Shown one piece after another: positions 1-11,600 of a stretch of 64,000 nucleotides of DNA; position 1 is the first letter of the stretch, and each line of letters starts with the position of its first letter. The notes below the pieces were generated by a model. The model saw only the letters and a program-made list of their open reading frames with translations, was not told where the DNA came from and ran no database searches. The DNA is from Daucus carota subsp. sativus. Lineage: Eukaryota > Streptophyta > Magnoliopsida > Apiales > Apiaceae. The stretch is taken from contig NC_030381.2 of the NCBI RefSeq assembly GCF_001625215.2, positions 43,956,689-44,020,688 of the forward strand, written 5' to 3'. The position numbers and the translations under genes are program-made.

Positions 1-305
1 ATGTAATTTTCCTAAGCATTTAGCATGGTCTACTCTGTCAACACTTGAATATATTATCACTTCAGTATGTGACAAATGTTTACGTACATATATGACTTTG
101 TACTGTTTCCTTTTTTCCACATTTTCTTGCGGAAACTTATCTTATATCGACCAGCTAAAATGTGCAATATTCATTTGCTTGTGGTTACTGGTCACTAATG
201 CATTCTTCTTCTGATTATCCTAGATGTCTGACATTGTTATAATAATTTATATTATTTTGTTTTGAAGTATCTAATTATGGATTTTACTTTTTTTTCTTCT
301 GCAAG

Positions 306-3143
306 ATCAGGGTTCTTGACAACCAAGGTTTGAGGGGTTTCTTACCAAATGACATGTCTCGGCTACAGAATATACAAAGCATGTAAGTTATTTGCATTTA
401 TATTTTCAAGTTATTCTTAAAATTATATCGTGTGTGCATTCTGTTTCTGCCAATGATTCTACTATATACATTTGGTAGTTTTTTTTCCTTTTTTTTTGTA
501 TTCAATTATTGAGTAGTGTGTTTTTACCGGAATATTATCGGAACTTATGAAATTCGATGAAGATATGTTCTTTGCACAGTATATTGGGAAATATTAACTG
601 CAGGTAGTAGTATCCACTGAAGAGATCTTTCGTAATATAACCTTTATTTTTTCCCATTTTATTATGTGCAGAAATTTAAGTGGAAACAGCATCCATGGAG
701 CGATACCTTCTTCACTTGGGACAGTTACCAGCATAGAAAAATTGTAAGGCATATAATATTGTATAATTTTTTTCAGATAGCTGGCGATGCTTTTTCTTGT
801 TGTAAATGCAGTTGCCATAATTCTAATTCTCAGAATTATACACCCGATATATGTTATTAATATATCTGTCTTGGTTAATTATAATTTTTAGGTCAATAGG
901 GGACCTGCAATTGGATGAAGAAGCATATACTTTCAATGAAAAATATATTGTAAATGGGAGTAGGCAAAAAAAAAAGTGTATATATTATACCCTTTTTCAG
1001 TATTTTGGTTATATTAAATGTATGAAATTCGTTTTAAAAAAATATAAATGCTTCATAGTAGACCGAAGTAAAAAAATAAAATAGAATTTTAGAAGTGGTT
1101 CTCTGCTTTGTCTGTGGGACTTGACATACTAGCACATATAAGATCTATAAGTTCCCATGCAGTAATTGAAAGTAGTATTGTAATACTGTTATAGTGTGAT
1201 AAGGCAAACAATGAGATTACTGCCAAGAGACGCCTCCTGAATGGCAGTCTCTTAGTTGGTATTGTAAATGATTATTTTTCTATTCTTGGTTTTAGTTAGC
1301 CTACTACGTTGATGTTGCATCTTAATCTAGCATTCATTGCAGAGACCTATCATACAATTTTTTCAATGGATCAATACCTGAAACCCTTGGCCAGTTGACA
1401 TCATTGCAGACACTGTAAGATCTCTCAAGCTCTTTAATAGCACAAAAAGTTCAATGGCTCATGTAACTTAGCATGATAATTTTATCGTTGTGATTCAGGA
1501 ATCTAAATAGCAACTCCCTCTCAGGAAGAGTTCCATCTGCACTAGGTGGAAGACTTTTGCACAGAGCAAGCTTTAAGTATGTTTACACATAAAGCGTTAT
1601 TGTTCAATCCTCTGGATGTTAAGTGCTACTCCCTCAGTCCCATCCGTTAACGTTTGGAAGAGGGTTAGACACGCATTTTAAGGCTGCTATAAAGTACAGT
1701 TTCACAAACTATTTTGAAATTTTATTTTCTTCTGAATGAAAGTTTAATGTTTAAATTTTTATTCAGGAAAAGAAAATTTTAAAAATAAGCTACGAAACTA
1801 TACTTTATAGGAGCCTTAAAATGCGTGCCAAGCAGTGAAAAAAATTTGTAAACAAATGAGCGGGATGGAGGGAGGATAAGGTTGCAACTGGCAGGATATT
1901 CAGTCCATACATGTGGCCATCGCACGAGATGGACTAGATAGATGCTTAGGTGCTTCAGGACTCAGAAGTCTTAGCAAGTTAGTTGTAGTACTTTAAAAAC
2001 ATTGCATAATCAAACTTATGTCGGTTAAACAACTTTCCTGATATCTCTGTGGAGACTTACAGTACTATTACACATGATTAATATATGACAGGCAGGCAGC
2101 TATAGCTTACATTCTGCTTTACTTAGAGTAGATGGACTTATAGTCTTTTCACATCAAAGAATCCGCTGGGCCAAGGAATTATTTTAATCTAAAGGAACCC
2201 AAGTAACTGCTGTATTACTGTATTATGATTGGGGGTATTGGCTACACAAGTGCTGCAAACATAGATTGTGTTGAGTGAATTAACAGGTCCTTGGTCAACT
2301 TTAGTCCCTTGATTACTCTGCAATGTGTTCCTAGCCCCTAGTTTAGGAAAACGGTAACCTTAATAGTGCTAGCAGCAGTAGAGAGGATGACGTAATTTTG
2401 TGACTTAAATCTAGAAGTGTTATATTCCCTTTACCTAATTAATTTTTAGTGATTCTAGTCACTAAAGCTCGGGATGTTCGCATAGGGGTTGATTTTTATG
2501 GGTGCAATGTGGAGTAAAGTTTGTCATATACTCGTAATAAGTTTGTTGTTTAAGATGTGTACTGGATTCTTTCAGTTTCACTGATAATTCCGGCCTATGT
2601 GGAATACCTGGACTACCTACATGCGGGCCTCATTTGTCTACGGGAGCAGTAGTTGGCATTGGGCTAGGGGCTTTTGCAGCAATATTACTCTTAATCACAT
2701 TCTTAACATGTTGGTGGAAACGACGACAGAATATACTCCGTGCTCAGAGAATCGCAAGTAAGGGCATTTTTTTTAACACCAATCATTTGCAAATTACGTA
2801 TCACTATAAGTTAAATTGAATAATTTTTGTGTGCCATGCAATATGGAAAAGATAATATTAGTATTACTTAAAAGAGGTCGCTGTTATACACTGCTGTTGA
2901 TTGTTAGAAGATTTGAATGTACAGGCAACTTTTGTCACTGATAATTTTGGTTTCATAATGCTCAACAAGAGAAGCTATAATCAACTTTTGTCATTGATAA
3001 TTTTGATTCTATAATGTACAGCAAGAGAAGCTCCTTATGCAAAGGCAAGGACCCATTTTTCGCGTGATGTGCAGTTGGTCAGGCATCATGCCCATGAAAA
3101 CACTCGTACAGCTGTTGAGAACGGGCCTAGCTTGCTTTCCTGA
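306..3143 (+). CDS. RLP4: RLP4-like LRR receptor-like protein, 3' portion (5' end outside window)
   Basis: Six coding exons can be read: about 306-382, 672-743, 1343-1414, 1499-1576, 2576-2757 and 3022-3143 (TGA at 3141-3143). Phases agree at every junction. The product is the C-terminal part of a membrane protein with malectin-like plus LRR architecture: LRR units (LDNQGLRGFLPN, NLSGNSIHGAIPSSLG, DLSYNFFNGSIPETLG, NLNSNSLSGRVPSALG), a cysteine-containing cap (GLCGIPGLPTCGP), one transmembrane helix (from GAVVGIGLG to TCWW), a basic KRRQNILRAQR stop-transfer and a short tail ending ENGPSLLS. There is no kinase domain, as in Arabidopsis RLP4 (At1g28340 from memory), which this closely resembles. 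The protein probably sits in the plasma membrane and may act as a co-receptor or scaffold. The malectin-like N-terminus should lie upstream. The first acceptor is ambiguous (ag at 304-305 or 309-310). Bases 1-305 appear intronic. Confidence 0.86.
1629..1874. mobile_element. Stowaway-like MITE in RLP4-like intron
   Basis: The left end CTCCCTCAGTCCCATCCGTT mirrors the right end (GGGATGGAGGGAG at 1862-1874) as a terminal inverted repeat. The subterminal block ACACGCATTTTAAGG on the left is matched by CCTTAAAATGCGTG on the right, so the whole element is a foldback. The left flank is TA (1627-1628); on the right TA follows after two extra bases, so the target duplication is imperfect. It lies in the intron between exons 1577-2575. 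The element at 53358-53607 has related ends and subterminal motif. Confidence 0.75.
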
Positions 3144-4719
3144 ACTACGTTGACATCATGCTCTATTCACATGCTTTCTTCAGAAGCTGATTACAAAATC
3201 ACTAATCACGATTGTTTTTGTATTCGCTACTTGTGAAGTAAAATTATTTCACAAAGTGTTGCCCTTTGGGAAATGCCAGGGATGCATGGATAGAAGAATC
3301 TTGTATATTAACACCCCCTCATCCTCTCCTCTCCTGGGGAAACTCCTTTGTAGCAATTAGCAAACTTTACAGTATATAGAGGAATCAATATAGGAAATGG
3401 CTTATTTTGTTACTTAACGTGGGAGCTGGTGCTTGCTTATATTATTGCTTTTTTCAATTATAGTGGTGCATATGCTGCAGACTCATATATACTTTTCCGA
3501 AAACAAGGCGACGCGGTGCGGGCGGTGCGATTTTTTCCTAAAACCGCAAACCAAACCGAGCGTGCGGTTTGGTTGAAAACTCAAACCGCAACCGCACCGC
3601 GCTAGCATAAAAATCGCGTAAACCACGCCACAAAAATGCGGTGCGGGGCGGTGTGGTTTGTGCGGTTTGTCGTTTAAAATAAATATTTTAATTGAATTAA
3701 TTATGAAAGAATTTTAATACATCATATTAATAAAGTTATAACAAATCTATATGATATTTATCATTTAATAACTACGACGACTACTAAAATATATAAACAA
3801 AAGTGCAAATAAAATGACAATAAGTTGTAAGCAGTGTTGTAAAAAGTGCGAATTGGACTTAATCGGTGAAGTCACGAAACATGAATTAATTGGGTAAATC
3901 GAGTACTAATCGGATGATTAATGGAATAATGAGGATTAATTGGATATGTCGGGAATTAATCGGATGATTAATGGAATAAAAGGATATTTAATTAGTTTTG
4001 CGAGCTACGGAACATGGATTAATCGGTAATTAATCACTGACTTTTAGGATAGAAGTTTGTAAGAGACATATAATAATAATATAATCGTTTTATACTTTGG
4101 TACAATAGCAAACTAGATTTATAAAGAATAATTAACTACTATTTGAAGAGCTCTAACAAACACATACATAACATAAATATAAATAATCTAGTAATTTATA
4201 TATACTATTATAATGCGGTGCAGTTTGAACAGCATTAGTAAAATGTCAAACTGCAACCCGCACCGCACCGCGCGGTTTGTGAAAAATTCAAACCGCAACC
4301 GCACCAAAAAATTAAAAACCGCGTTTTGTGGTGTGGTGTGAGGCGGTTCGGACGATTTATGCTGTTTGGGCGGTTTTTTGATCACCCCTAGATCCAAATG
4401 CTGCAGACCCGTATATACTTTTTAATAGTAAGGTGTCACCCGGAAATTTTTCCCCCATAATTTTTTTTCATTATTCTAATAACCTTTAATAGATATAATC
4501 TTTTTGATGATTATATTTATCAAGAAAATTAGTATTTCCTTAAAGAAAAGTATTAAGGTTGCTAAGTTCTGTGTGAATAACAACATATGTCGTCATGTCT
4601 GCGTGATAAGGTACTTAAAAATGGAACTTGATTAATCTTAAAAATTGGGTAGCGATATTTTTGAATTGTATTCTGAAACGAATGCCATTGAGGTTAAAAC
4701 TTAAAAGTGTTATAAACAT
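3144..4719. other. RLP4-like 3' UTR and repeat-rich intergenic DNA
   Basis: About 300 bp after the stop is probably 3' UTR. Beyond about 3500 comes a GC-skewed block of repeated GCGGTGCGG/AACCGCA motifs, then AT-rich DNA containing two copies of a TAATCGGATGATTAATGG motif (about 3908 and 3958), then a second GCGGTTTG-rich block. I see no gene. Confidence 0.6.
3497..4391. mobile_element. Degenerate hAT-like non-autonomous element, left end damaged
   Basis: Both ends carry dense inverted subterminal repeats (GCGGTGCGG/GCGGTTTGG and complements) around an AT-rich core. The right end reads CACCCCTAG, the same terminus as the well-preserved element at 38473-39314. The left side lacks the matching TAGGGGTG, so no target duplication is visible. 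Imperfect direct copies of a 25-bp flank lie just outside on both sides (3472-3496 and 4398-4422, two mismatches), suggesting a rearranged or repaired insertion. The hAT assignment rests on the terminus and repeat style only. Confidence 0.5.
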
Positions 4720-4936
4720 TGTTAGACCAGAAAATGTTAGACCAGAGAGAGTAAATATGTTGTGTGTATATATTATATCTCATAGTCTGTTACAGGAGGA
4801 GGTAGCCTCAAGTTTCCAACCCTTTTCCAGATCTACTTCTACGTTATTTATACTACCTGCTCATGTGCTTGGCATGTGTTGTGGCTTGTGGGCTTAATCC
4901 TAATGGGCTTCTCACTCTCGGGCTGGAGGCCCAACA
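4720..4936 (-). repeat. Left LTR (3' LTR in element sense)
   Basis: 217 bp, starting TGTTAGACC and ending GGCCCAACA on the plus strand. It appears identical to 8111-8327. In element sense it contains a TATAAATAA box (plus-strand TTATTTATA near 4844-4852). Confidence 0.92.
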
Positions 4937-4953
4937 TTAGTCCCCCTCCAAAG
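4937..4953 (-). promoter_or_regulatory. Polypurine tract of the LTR element
   Basis: On the minus strand the bases just before the LTR read CTTTGGAGGGGGACTAA, a purine run in the expected place for plus-strand priming. This sets the element's orientation. Confidence 0.75.
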
Positions 4954-5688
4954 TAGTTCCAGATCTTTAGATGTGGATTAGAATATCTTGGAAAGCGTTT
5001 TTACCGCATGTAATTTTTGTTGTTTGACAAGTTTATTGTGACGTGGAGGCGGTGAGCCATTTCTATAAGGAGGTACATGAGGTGGTGAGGTTGATGGTGA
5101 CCGTTGTGGCGAGGACTGTTGACTTGCAGAAAAACTTGTATGAAGTTGGGAGGCGATAGAAGCAATGAAGTTGAGGAGCGGGAAACTGGAGTGATGGTTG
5201 ATGAGATTCTTTCGGACAAAGAGTCTCTTTCCTCTCTAGTTACTTTTTTACCAAGCAATCGAAGCCAATCTGATCGTGATAATTGCTGAAAGAACACGAT
5301 AGCTAAAAGAATAAGCTGCCGAGTGAAGTAGAGGGGTTGTGAGCTCAGCATGGAGAACCGTCTTTGGTGGTGATATCCATGTTGTCACTTCTAGCTTTCA
5401 GGTTTGATGATTGACTTCAGCATGAATAGGAGGTCGTCTTGTGGAGATTACCTCAATTTTCATCTAATGGGTATAAGAAAACACCGGATATGAGAGTATG
5501 CTACCATGCGCTAGGATTTTGCCCTCGTTGGGGCTGTCACTTCACAATTTTCAAGTGAGGAGTGATGGTGGACTATTGCATACTAGAAAGGAAGTTAATG
5601 CAGATGCCTTGATTCACATACTAGCTTGCCCGCAAAGCGTGCTTATCTTGGAGGTAATGTGTTTGGGCAGATGAAGCCTTGAGGCGTG

Positions 5689-5853
5689 ATACCTGAGACG
5701 GTTGTAAGGCTTTGCTTGCCATTTAAAGGACGCTCGCCGAGCTAGTGAAGCGATGTAGTGAGGAGTCGTCATACCTGAGACCCGTTGTAGGGCTTTGTCT
5801 ACCATTTAAAGGACGCTCGCCGAGCTAGTGAAGCGATGTAATGAGGAGGCAGA
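5689..5853. repeat. Two-copy tandem repeat (about 82 bp) inside LTR element
   Basis: The unit starting ATACCTGAGAC at 5689 recurs at 5771. Both copies contain CCATTTAAAGGACGCTCGCC and GAGCTAGTGAAGCGATGTA. No coding function is evident. Confidence 0.8.
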
Positions 5854-6229
5854 AAACAGAGCCACTTGGTTCATCGGTTCAATATTTCAGCGCCTCATTT
5901 TCCGATCAGATCTGAGAATATCATCTCTCTGCTCAAACTTTTCAAGAAGCAACTAATAGGCGTCCTCCTATGAGGCGAGGAGCTTGCTAGCCTTGGAAGT
6001 CATGACTAGAACTTCGAATGTTGGAGGAGCCGATGAACTAAGGAGGCAGAGCCGCTGAAGCGAAGAGGCTATTCGACCTTGAAGGTCAAGGACAACTAGA
6101 GCCTAAAATACTTTGGAAGCCGGAGAAATAATGAAGCAGAATCGCTGAAGCGAAGATGCAGGTCGTTGAACCACTTTAGCGTCCTCCAAAGTGTGACGCT
6201 TAAAGGACGATCCAAGAGCTGGATACTTT

Positions 6230-6535
6230 AAGAGCTGTATTTTGTATTTAAGAACACTTCAAGAGCATGATGTTTCAAGGGTGTGACTTTTCAAGAGCAT
6301 GACGCTTCATGAATTGGACGCTCAATGAGCAATTAAGAATACTTCAAATATTGGACGCTCGAAGAGCAATTAAGAATGCTTCAAAAATTGGACGCTCAAA
6401 GAGCAATTAAGGACGCTCCAAGAGCTGTATTTAAGGATGCTTCACAAGCAAGACGCCTCACAAGCGGGACGCCCCACAAGCGGGGTGCCTCACAGAGGGG
6501 CGCTTCAAAAATTGGACTCTCCAAGAGCTGATGGA
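6230..6535. repeat. Degenerate short tandem repeats inside LTR element
   Basis: Irregular units of about 30-40 bp built on TTCAAGAGCATGACGCTTC and GACGCTCAAAGAGCAATTAAG recur through this stretch. Each unit pairs a GACGCT-type box with an AGAGC-type box, so many short local hairpins are possible. Confidence 0.6.
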
Positions 6536-6567
6536 GCAAAGGACCGAATTATAGAGCCTTTTTAGGA

Positions 6568-7165
6568 CTATGCCTTTTACTTTCAAGGATGCTCCAAGAG
6601 CTGATGGAGCATAGAACCGAATCATGGAGCCATTTTGAGGCTATGCCTTTTATTTTCAAGGGTGCTCCGAGAGCTGATGGAGCCAAGAGGCGAATTCTAG
6701 ATTCGTGTTTTTTGGATTCCCATAGGGATGTATGTTTGTTTCCTTTGGATGCCGTTGGGATTCAAATTTTTAAATACTCCAAGAGCTGATGGAGCGAAGA
6801 GGCGAAATATGTAGTCATTTTGAGGCTATGCCTTTTATTTTCAAGGATGCTCCAAGAGCTGATGGAGCAAAGAGGCGAATTCTAGATTTGTGTTTTTTAG
6901 ATTCCCATAGGGATGTATGTTTGTTTCCTTTGGATCCCGTTGGGATTCAAATTTATGTATGTTCCAAGGGCTGATGGAGCGAAGAGGCGAAATATGTAGT
7001 CATTTTGAGGCTATGCCTTTTATTTTCAAGGATGCTCCGAGAGCTGATGGAGCAAAGAGGCGAATTCTAGATTCGTGTTTTTTGGATTCCCATAGGGATG
7101 TATGTTTGTTTACTTTGGATCCCGGTGGGATTCAAATTTTGTATGCTCCAAGAGCTGATGGAGTA
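6568..7165. repeat. Tandem repeats of about 186 bp inside LTR element
   Basis: The block containing TATGCCTTTTATTTTCAAGG is found near 6640, 6826 and 7011, spaced 186 and 185 bp, after a shorter partial unit near 6568. Within each unit CTCCAAGAGCTGATGGAG (stem CTCC/GGAG) forms a small palindrome. Open frames at 6589, 6789 and 6917 (+) translate the same repeat and are not genes. Confidence 0.85.
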
Positions 7166-8090
7166 CGGAGTCAGACTGTTGAACCTCTTGAAGGTTGTAT
7201 TTGTTACTTTTTTAAAGGACTTCAGCGCCTCATTGACTGCACGGCTCAGCGCTTCCTTCTTCGAGTAAGATACATGATATTTCATTTTGAGTTTTACGAA
7301 AGCTCTAGGAGCTGGTGAGCCGATGAGCTGCTGAGCCGATGAACTACAAGAGGCGATAGAGCATGGAGGCAAATCGTTGAACCACTTGAAGGCTGTGCTA
7401 GATACTTTCTGAAAATTTAAATACTATATCAGTTCAATGGTTCAGCGCCTCCTTCTTCACACTCCTTTCTGCTAGGACAATTTAAGTGGTTAATCGGTTC
7501 AAGAGCTAATGAACCACAACTTCCGTAGCATATATCAACAGTAAAAACATCAATGATTCAGGATCAGATTGCAAGCCTAAGTGGCTTTCGAGACACACAT
7601 CGGATATCTGAACTTCGCGGCGCATATCGTGGCGGTGCTTAGCTCCACATCATTGACGAAAGTATCCAAAAATAGATCCAAAAAGAGATCGGAGAGATTG
7701 GAGGCAGTTCAGAGACGGAGAGAACGAGTCATGACTCCGTGATTTAGCGGTGGATTCCAACTCGGAACTCCTGACTTTTGGAGTGCTCAGATCTGGAGAA
7801 ATGTTCTCGTGACATTTCGCCGGCGTTTTTTCCGGCCAGCGGGGTCCGAAGCCGTCGGGCCTTATTCCTCACTGACCTGCATCTCGCCGTTCTCATCAAA
7901 CAAACGCCTAGAGAAGAAATTTGAAGGAGAAAAAATTTATAGGAGAAATTTTTTTGCAGGACATGACTTCTCGGGAACAGCGAGCACCTCTCTCGTCGCC
8001 GGATCTGGCGGCGATTTGTAGAGCTCATCCTCGTTTCCGGTAGTAGCCATGCCGATCGGAGATATGAGTTTTTTGGTTGGAAAAGTGAGA

Positions 8091-8108
8091 GCCCCTCTTC
8101 TAGCGCCA
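8091..8108 (-). promoter_or_regulatory. Primer-binding-site-like sequence of the LTR element
   Basis: On the minus strand, two bases after the right LTR, the sequence reads TGGCGCTAGAAGAGGGGC. The leading TGG fits pairing with a tRNA CCA end and the place is right for a PBS. I have not identified the tRNA. Confidence 0.6.
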
Positions 8109-8110
8109 AA

Positions 8111-8327
8111 TGTTAGACCAGAAAATGTTAGACCAGAGAGAGTAAATATGTTGTGTGTATATATTATATCTCATAGTCTGTTACAGGAGGAGGTAGCCTC
8201 AAGTTTCCAACCCTTTTCCAGATCTACTTCTACGTTATTTATACTACCTGCTCATGTGCTTGGCATGTGTTGTGGCTTGTGGGCTTAATCCTAATGGGCT
8301 TCTCACTCTCGGGCTGGAGGCCCAACA
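8111..8327 (-). repeat. Right LTR (5' LTR in element sense)
   Basis: 217 bp, identical by eye to 4720-4936. It ends about 275 bp upstream of the EamA transporter ATG, so the LTR sits at the edge of that gene's promoter, facing away from it. Confidence 0.92.
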
Positions 8328-8602
8328 AACATATATTTTATATTCCTTTTCAGATCATCATGTTTACTTGCTAATCACCACATATTTTCATCCTTTTCTG
8401 TTGCCGGAATTCGAGAATGAGATTAATAAATTTTCATATAATTCCTTTTTATCTGTTCTAAGTATTAGTATTCCAGAATTATTATTATTTAATAAATGAT
8501 GTAGCTTCATTTCATAGCCAAGTATGAAGTAGCAATACTGAAGTATGAGATAAGAGCACAGCAAAAAACAAAACAGAAAGCAGGGGAGTGGAGAATATCA
8601 AT
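8328..8602 (+). promoter_or_regulatory. Remaining promoter/5' UTR of EamA transporter gene
   Basis: The 275 bp between the LTR and the ATG are AT-rich. Nothing beyond the AACAT target duplication at 8328-8332 is distinctive. All native upstream sequence beyond this point is now 3.6 kb further away. Confidence 0.5.
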
Positions 8603-11600
8603 ATGAAGATCATGGCTGCTTCTGCTTGTGCATATACACACACTTTATCATCCTCCACTCTTATCTCATCTTCTTCATACATTCATACTCAACATTTCCA
8701 CTCTCTCCCCCCAAAAACCAATCTTTTGACCTCTCATAAACTCCCACTACTCATCACTTTAAAAGCCAGTAATACCCAAAAAAGATTCAAACTTTACAGT
8801 ACTTCTGACCCAGAAATGAAACCCAGTTCACTTGAGACCCAAGAAACTGGATTAGATGAGCTTTCAGGTGATCTTTTAGAGAAATTAGATGATCAAGAAA
8901 GGGGCTTGGGGGAGGTGATATGGGAATGGACAGTGTTGGTGTCACCTTTTTTCTTTTGGGGCACTGCTATGGTTGCTATGAAGGAAGTTTTGCCGAAAGC
9001 AGGCCCTTTTTTCGTGTCATCGTTTCGATTAGTTCCTGCTGGTTTGCTTCTTGTGGCGTTTGCTGCTTATAGAGAAAGGAAATTTCCATCTGGGTTCAAT
9101 GCTTGGTTGTCTATTTGTGTTTTTGCTCTCGTTGATGCTACTTGTTTTCAGGTCTTGTTTTCTTTTTTTTTTTGTGTTTTAATATGTGTGGCATCGGATG
9201 GTTGGAACTAGAATTGGTTTTGTGTGGTTGTTTCAGGGTTTTCTTGCACAAGGATTGCAGAGGACATCAGCTGGATTGGGCAGTGTATGTCATAAATATT
9301 ACATTGTCTTGTTAATTGAAGGGGTGTTCTACTTGGATTGTAAAACATGTAAACCACAAAAGTTATCTGGTTTATTTAAGTTTTCGGGTTATACCTATAA
9401 TCATATTTGCGTTTGTTGACATTCATATTGCGTCGTTATAAAACTTAATGTGTAAGTTTTATGCAAAAAATTAGACTTAAATCTAAAAGTTATACATTAT
9501 TAGTTGGTTTAATTGGATATACATATTTCTCACACAATGTTCTGGTATGTACTACGGAGACTGGTTATTACAGTTTTGTGATGGTGGTTTTGCTAGTAAC
9601 TGAGTTTTAGTTTACTAAGAGTTGTGCGATTATATGCAGGTCATAATTGATTCACAACCTCTAACTGTAGCGGTACTTGCAGCCTTGTTATTTGGTGAAT
9701 CTATTGGGTTTGTTGGAGCTGCCGGGCTTGTGCTGGGTGTCATAGGTCTTTTACTTCTGGAGGTACGATTTTGTTCCGATGCAACACATTTACTCTTTCC
9801 TATTATTTTTGTATATTAGGGTTGTCTCCCTTGTATTATCGGTCATAGTGAGTCTTTCTCTGACTTCGAAAAGCTATCCATGTGGCTAGAATTCTGCTAG
9901 TTCCAAATCAGCAAATTTGCATCTCCAAGCTTAACCCTAAACGTGTGTGGTGCCAAGAAGAAAAAAGAAACACACAAAATGAATGTTTGACAACTAACTG
10001 TTCAGAATTAACTGTATTGAAAACCTTGGTGGGTTCCATTAATGAGCAAAAATGAACTGCAATTGTCTGCAACTCTTGGGATGCCATATGTCTAGCTACT
10101 CTAAAGTAGTTGTTCATTTGGCGTCCAAAATCTATGTGCGACACAATAGCTAGTCATCCATCTTTTCGCATATGTTGGCTGATTACAGTTGCAATTTATA
10201 GTGGAAGTACTTGGTAAATGCATATTCAGGTTGTGAATGGACAAGAGGAATCTGTAGTAAAATATGAATTGGCCATCATAAATTTGTACAATTTGCTCTG
10301 GTGGATTTTCTAATAAAAGTATGTGGCTGCAATTATATAATTGCCTTGTATAAGAAAAGCGAACCGAAAAGATGTAATTCAGTGTCTGATATCTGAATAA
10401 GACGGTGACACTTTATCTTATTAAGTTTTCTGTTGTTCCTTAAAATTTCAAAATCCAGAAGAGCATATGGTCTAGATGTTGGCAATCGGATATTGTAGAT
10501 GATAATAATATCATATAACTTATAATGATTTAAGTTTATCTTGATTGATTTCCCAGCTTCCTGCTATCGCTGCTGATGAAAGTAATTTTTCACTGTGGGG
10601 TAGTGGGGAATGGTGGATGCTTCTGGCAGCACAAAGCATGGCTGTCGGCACCGTCATGGTCCGCTGGGTTTCCAAATACTCTGATCCTATCATGGCAACT
10701 GGATGGGTAAGTTCATTTTATTACTGAAGTATAAATATTCATTACTTATTTTATGACTATAAACTGCAGCTGGATGGGTAAGTTCATTTTAGTACTGAAG
10801 TATAAAAATTCATTACTTATTTTATGACTATAACTATAAAAATAATTGTCAAAGTGTTTCGTTTTTGAAAGCACATCTACAAAAACTTAGCACTAGGTGA
10901 TAAATACATATTGTACAGAAGTTAAAGATTGAGCTCTTTTTAAGGGACTTACTCTTTGTACTGGTATCAAGGGACTTACTCTTTGTACTGGTATCAAGGG
11001 ACTTACTCTTTGTACTGGTATCTTATCGCAGCATATGATTATTGGTGGCATACCTCTTGCGGGAATTGCTATAATTAATCATGAACCTGCCATTAGCGGG
11101 GGACTCGTGGAGCTTACATCAAATGATCTGTTGGCTCTTCTTTATACCTCAATATTTGGAAGTGCCATCAGCTATGGTGTATACTTTTACAATGCAACCA
11201 GAGGTAATATATATTGGTTACTGATTTACATAATTTCAGCAGCAGCATACAAGTTCTAAGATTACAGTTATTTAATATAAATGCAATTGAACTAATTCTA
11301 TAATATTAATTGGTTTTTAGATTAAGACGTATGCTGTTTTTATGCATATGTTCATGGATATTTCTTACCTAAAGCTCTGTAAAGTTATAACATAAGTGAT
11401 TCATTACAGGTAGCCTGACAAAGCTGAGCTCTCTTACTTTCTTGACTCCATTGTTTGCTTCATTTTTTGGGTAAGATAATTATGAAATATTTAAAAGCAC
11501 TATGAGCTAGTTCTGTTTCCCCCTGTGTTTTCTCTTTTATTTATGCGATTTCGGTTCGCCAAACAGCTTCCATTAAGAAAGATAAAGAACAAAAAATAAT

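Larger units (their letters stand above)
4720..8327 (-). mobile_element. Young non-autonomous LTR retrotransposon (3608 bp)
   Basis: Two 217-bp direct repeats (4720-4936 and 8111-8327), each TG...CA, look identical by eye and flank 3174 bp of internal sequence. A perfect 5-bp target duplication AACAT lies at 4715-4719 and 8328-8332. Transcription is on the minus strand: next to the right LTR the minus strand reads TTTGGCGCTAGAAGAGG, a primer-binding-site-like TGGCGC motif, and next to the left LTR it reads TTTGGAGGGGGACTAA, a polypurine tract. No protease, reverse transcriptase or integrase motif is present. Only short open frames and tandem repeats fill the interior, so it must be mobilised by another element's proteins (LARD-like class). 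It is inserted between the RLP4-like gene and the EamA gene. Confidence 0.9.

Noticed and set aside
6589..7318. Plus-strand frames with a repeated HFEAMPFIFK peptide
   Set aside because: They are translations of the 186-bp tandem repeats and run against the element's own orientation.
7744..8109. 121-codon minus-strand frame next to the PBS of the non-autonomous LTR element, as a possible gag
   Set aside because: No gag motif in it or in the neighbouring frames; at best a decayed gag start, so not listed as a gene.
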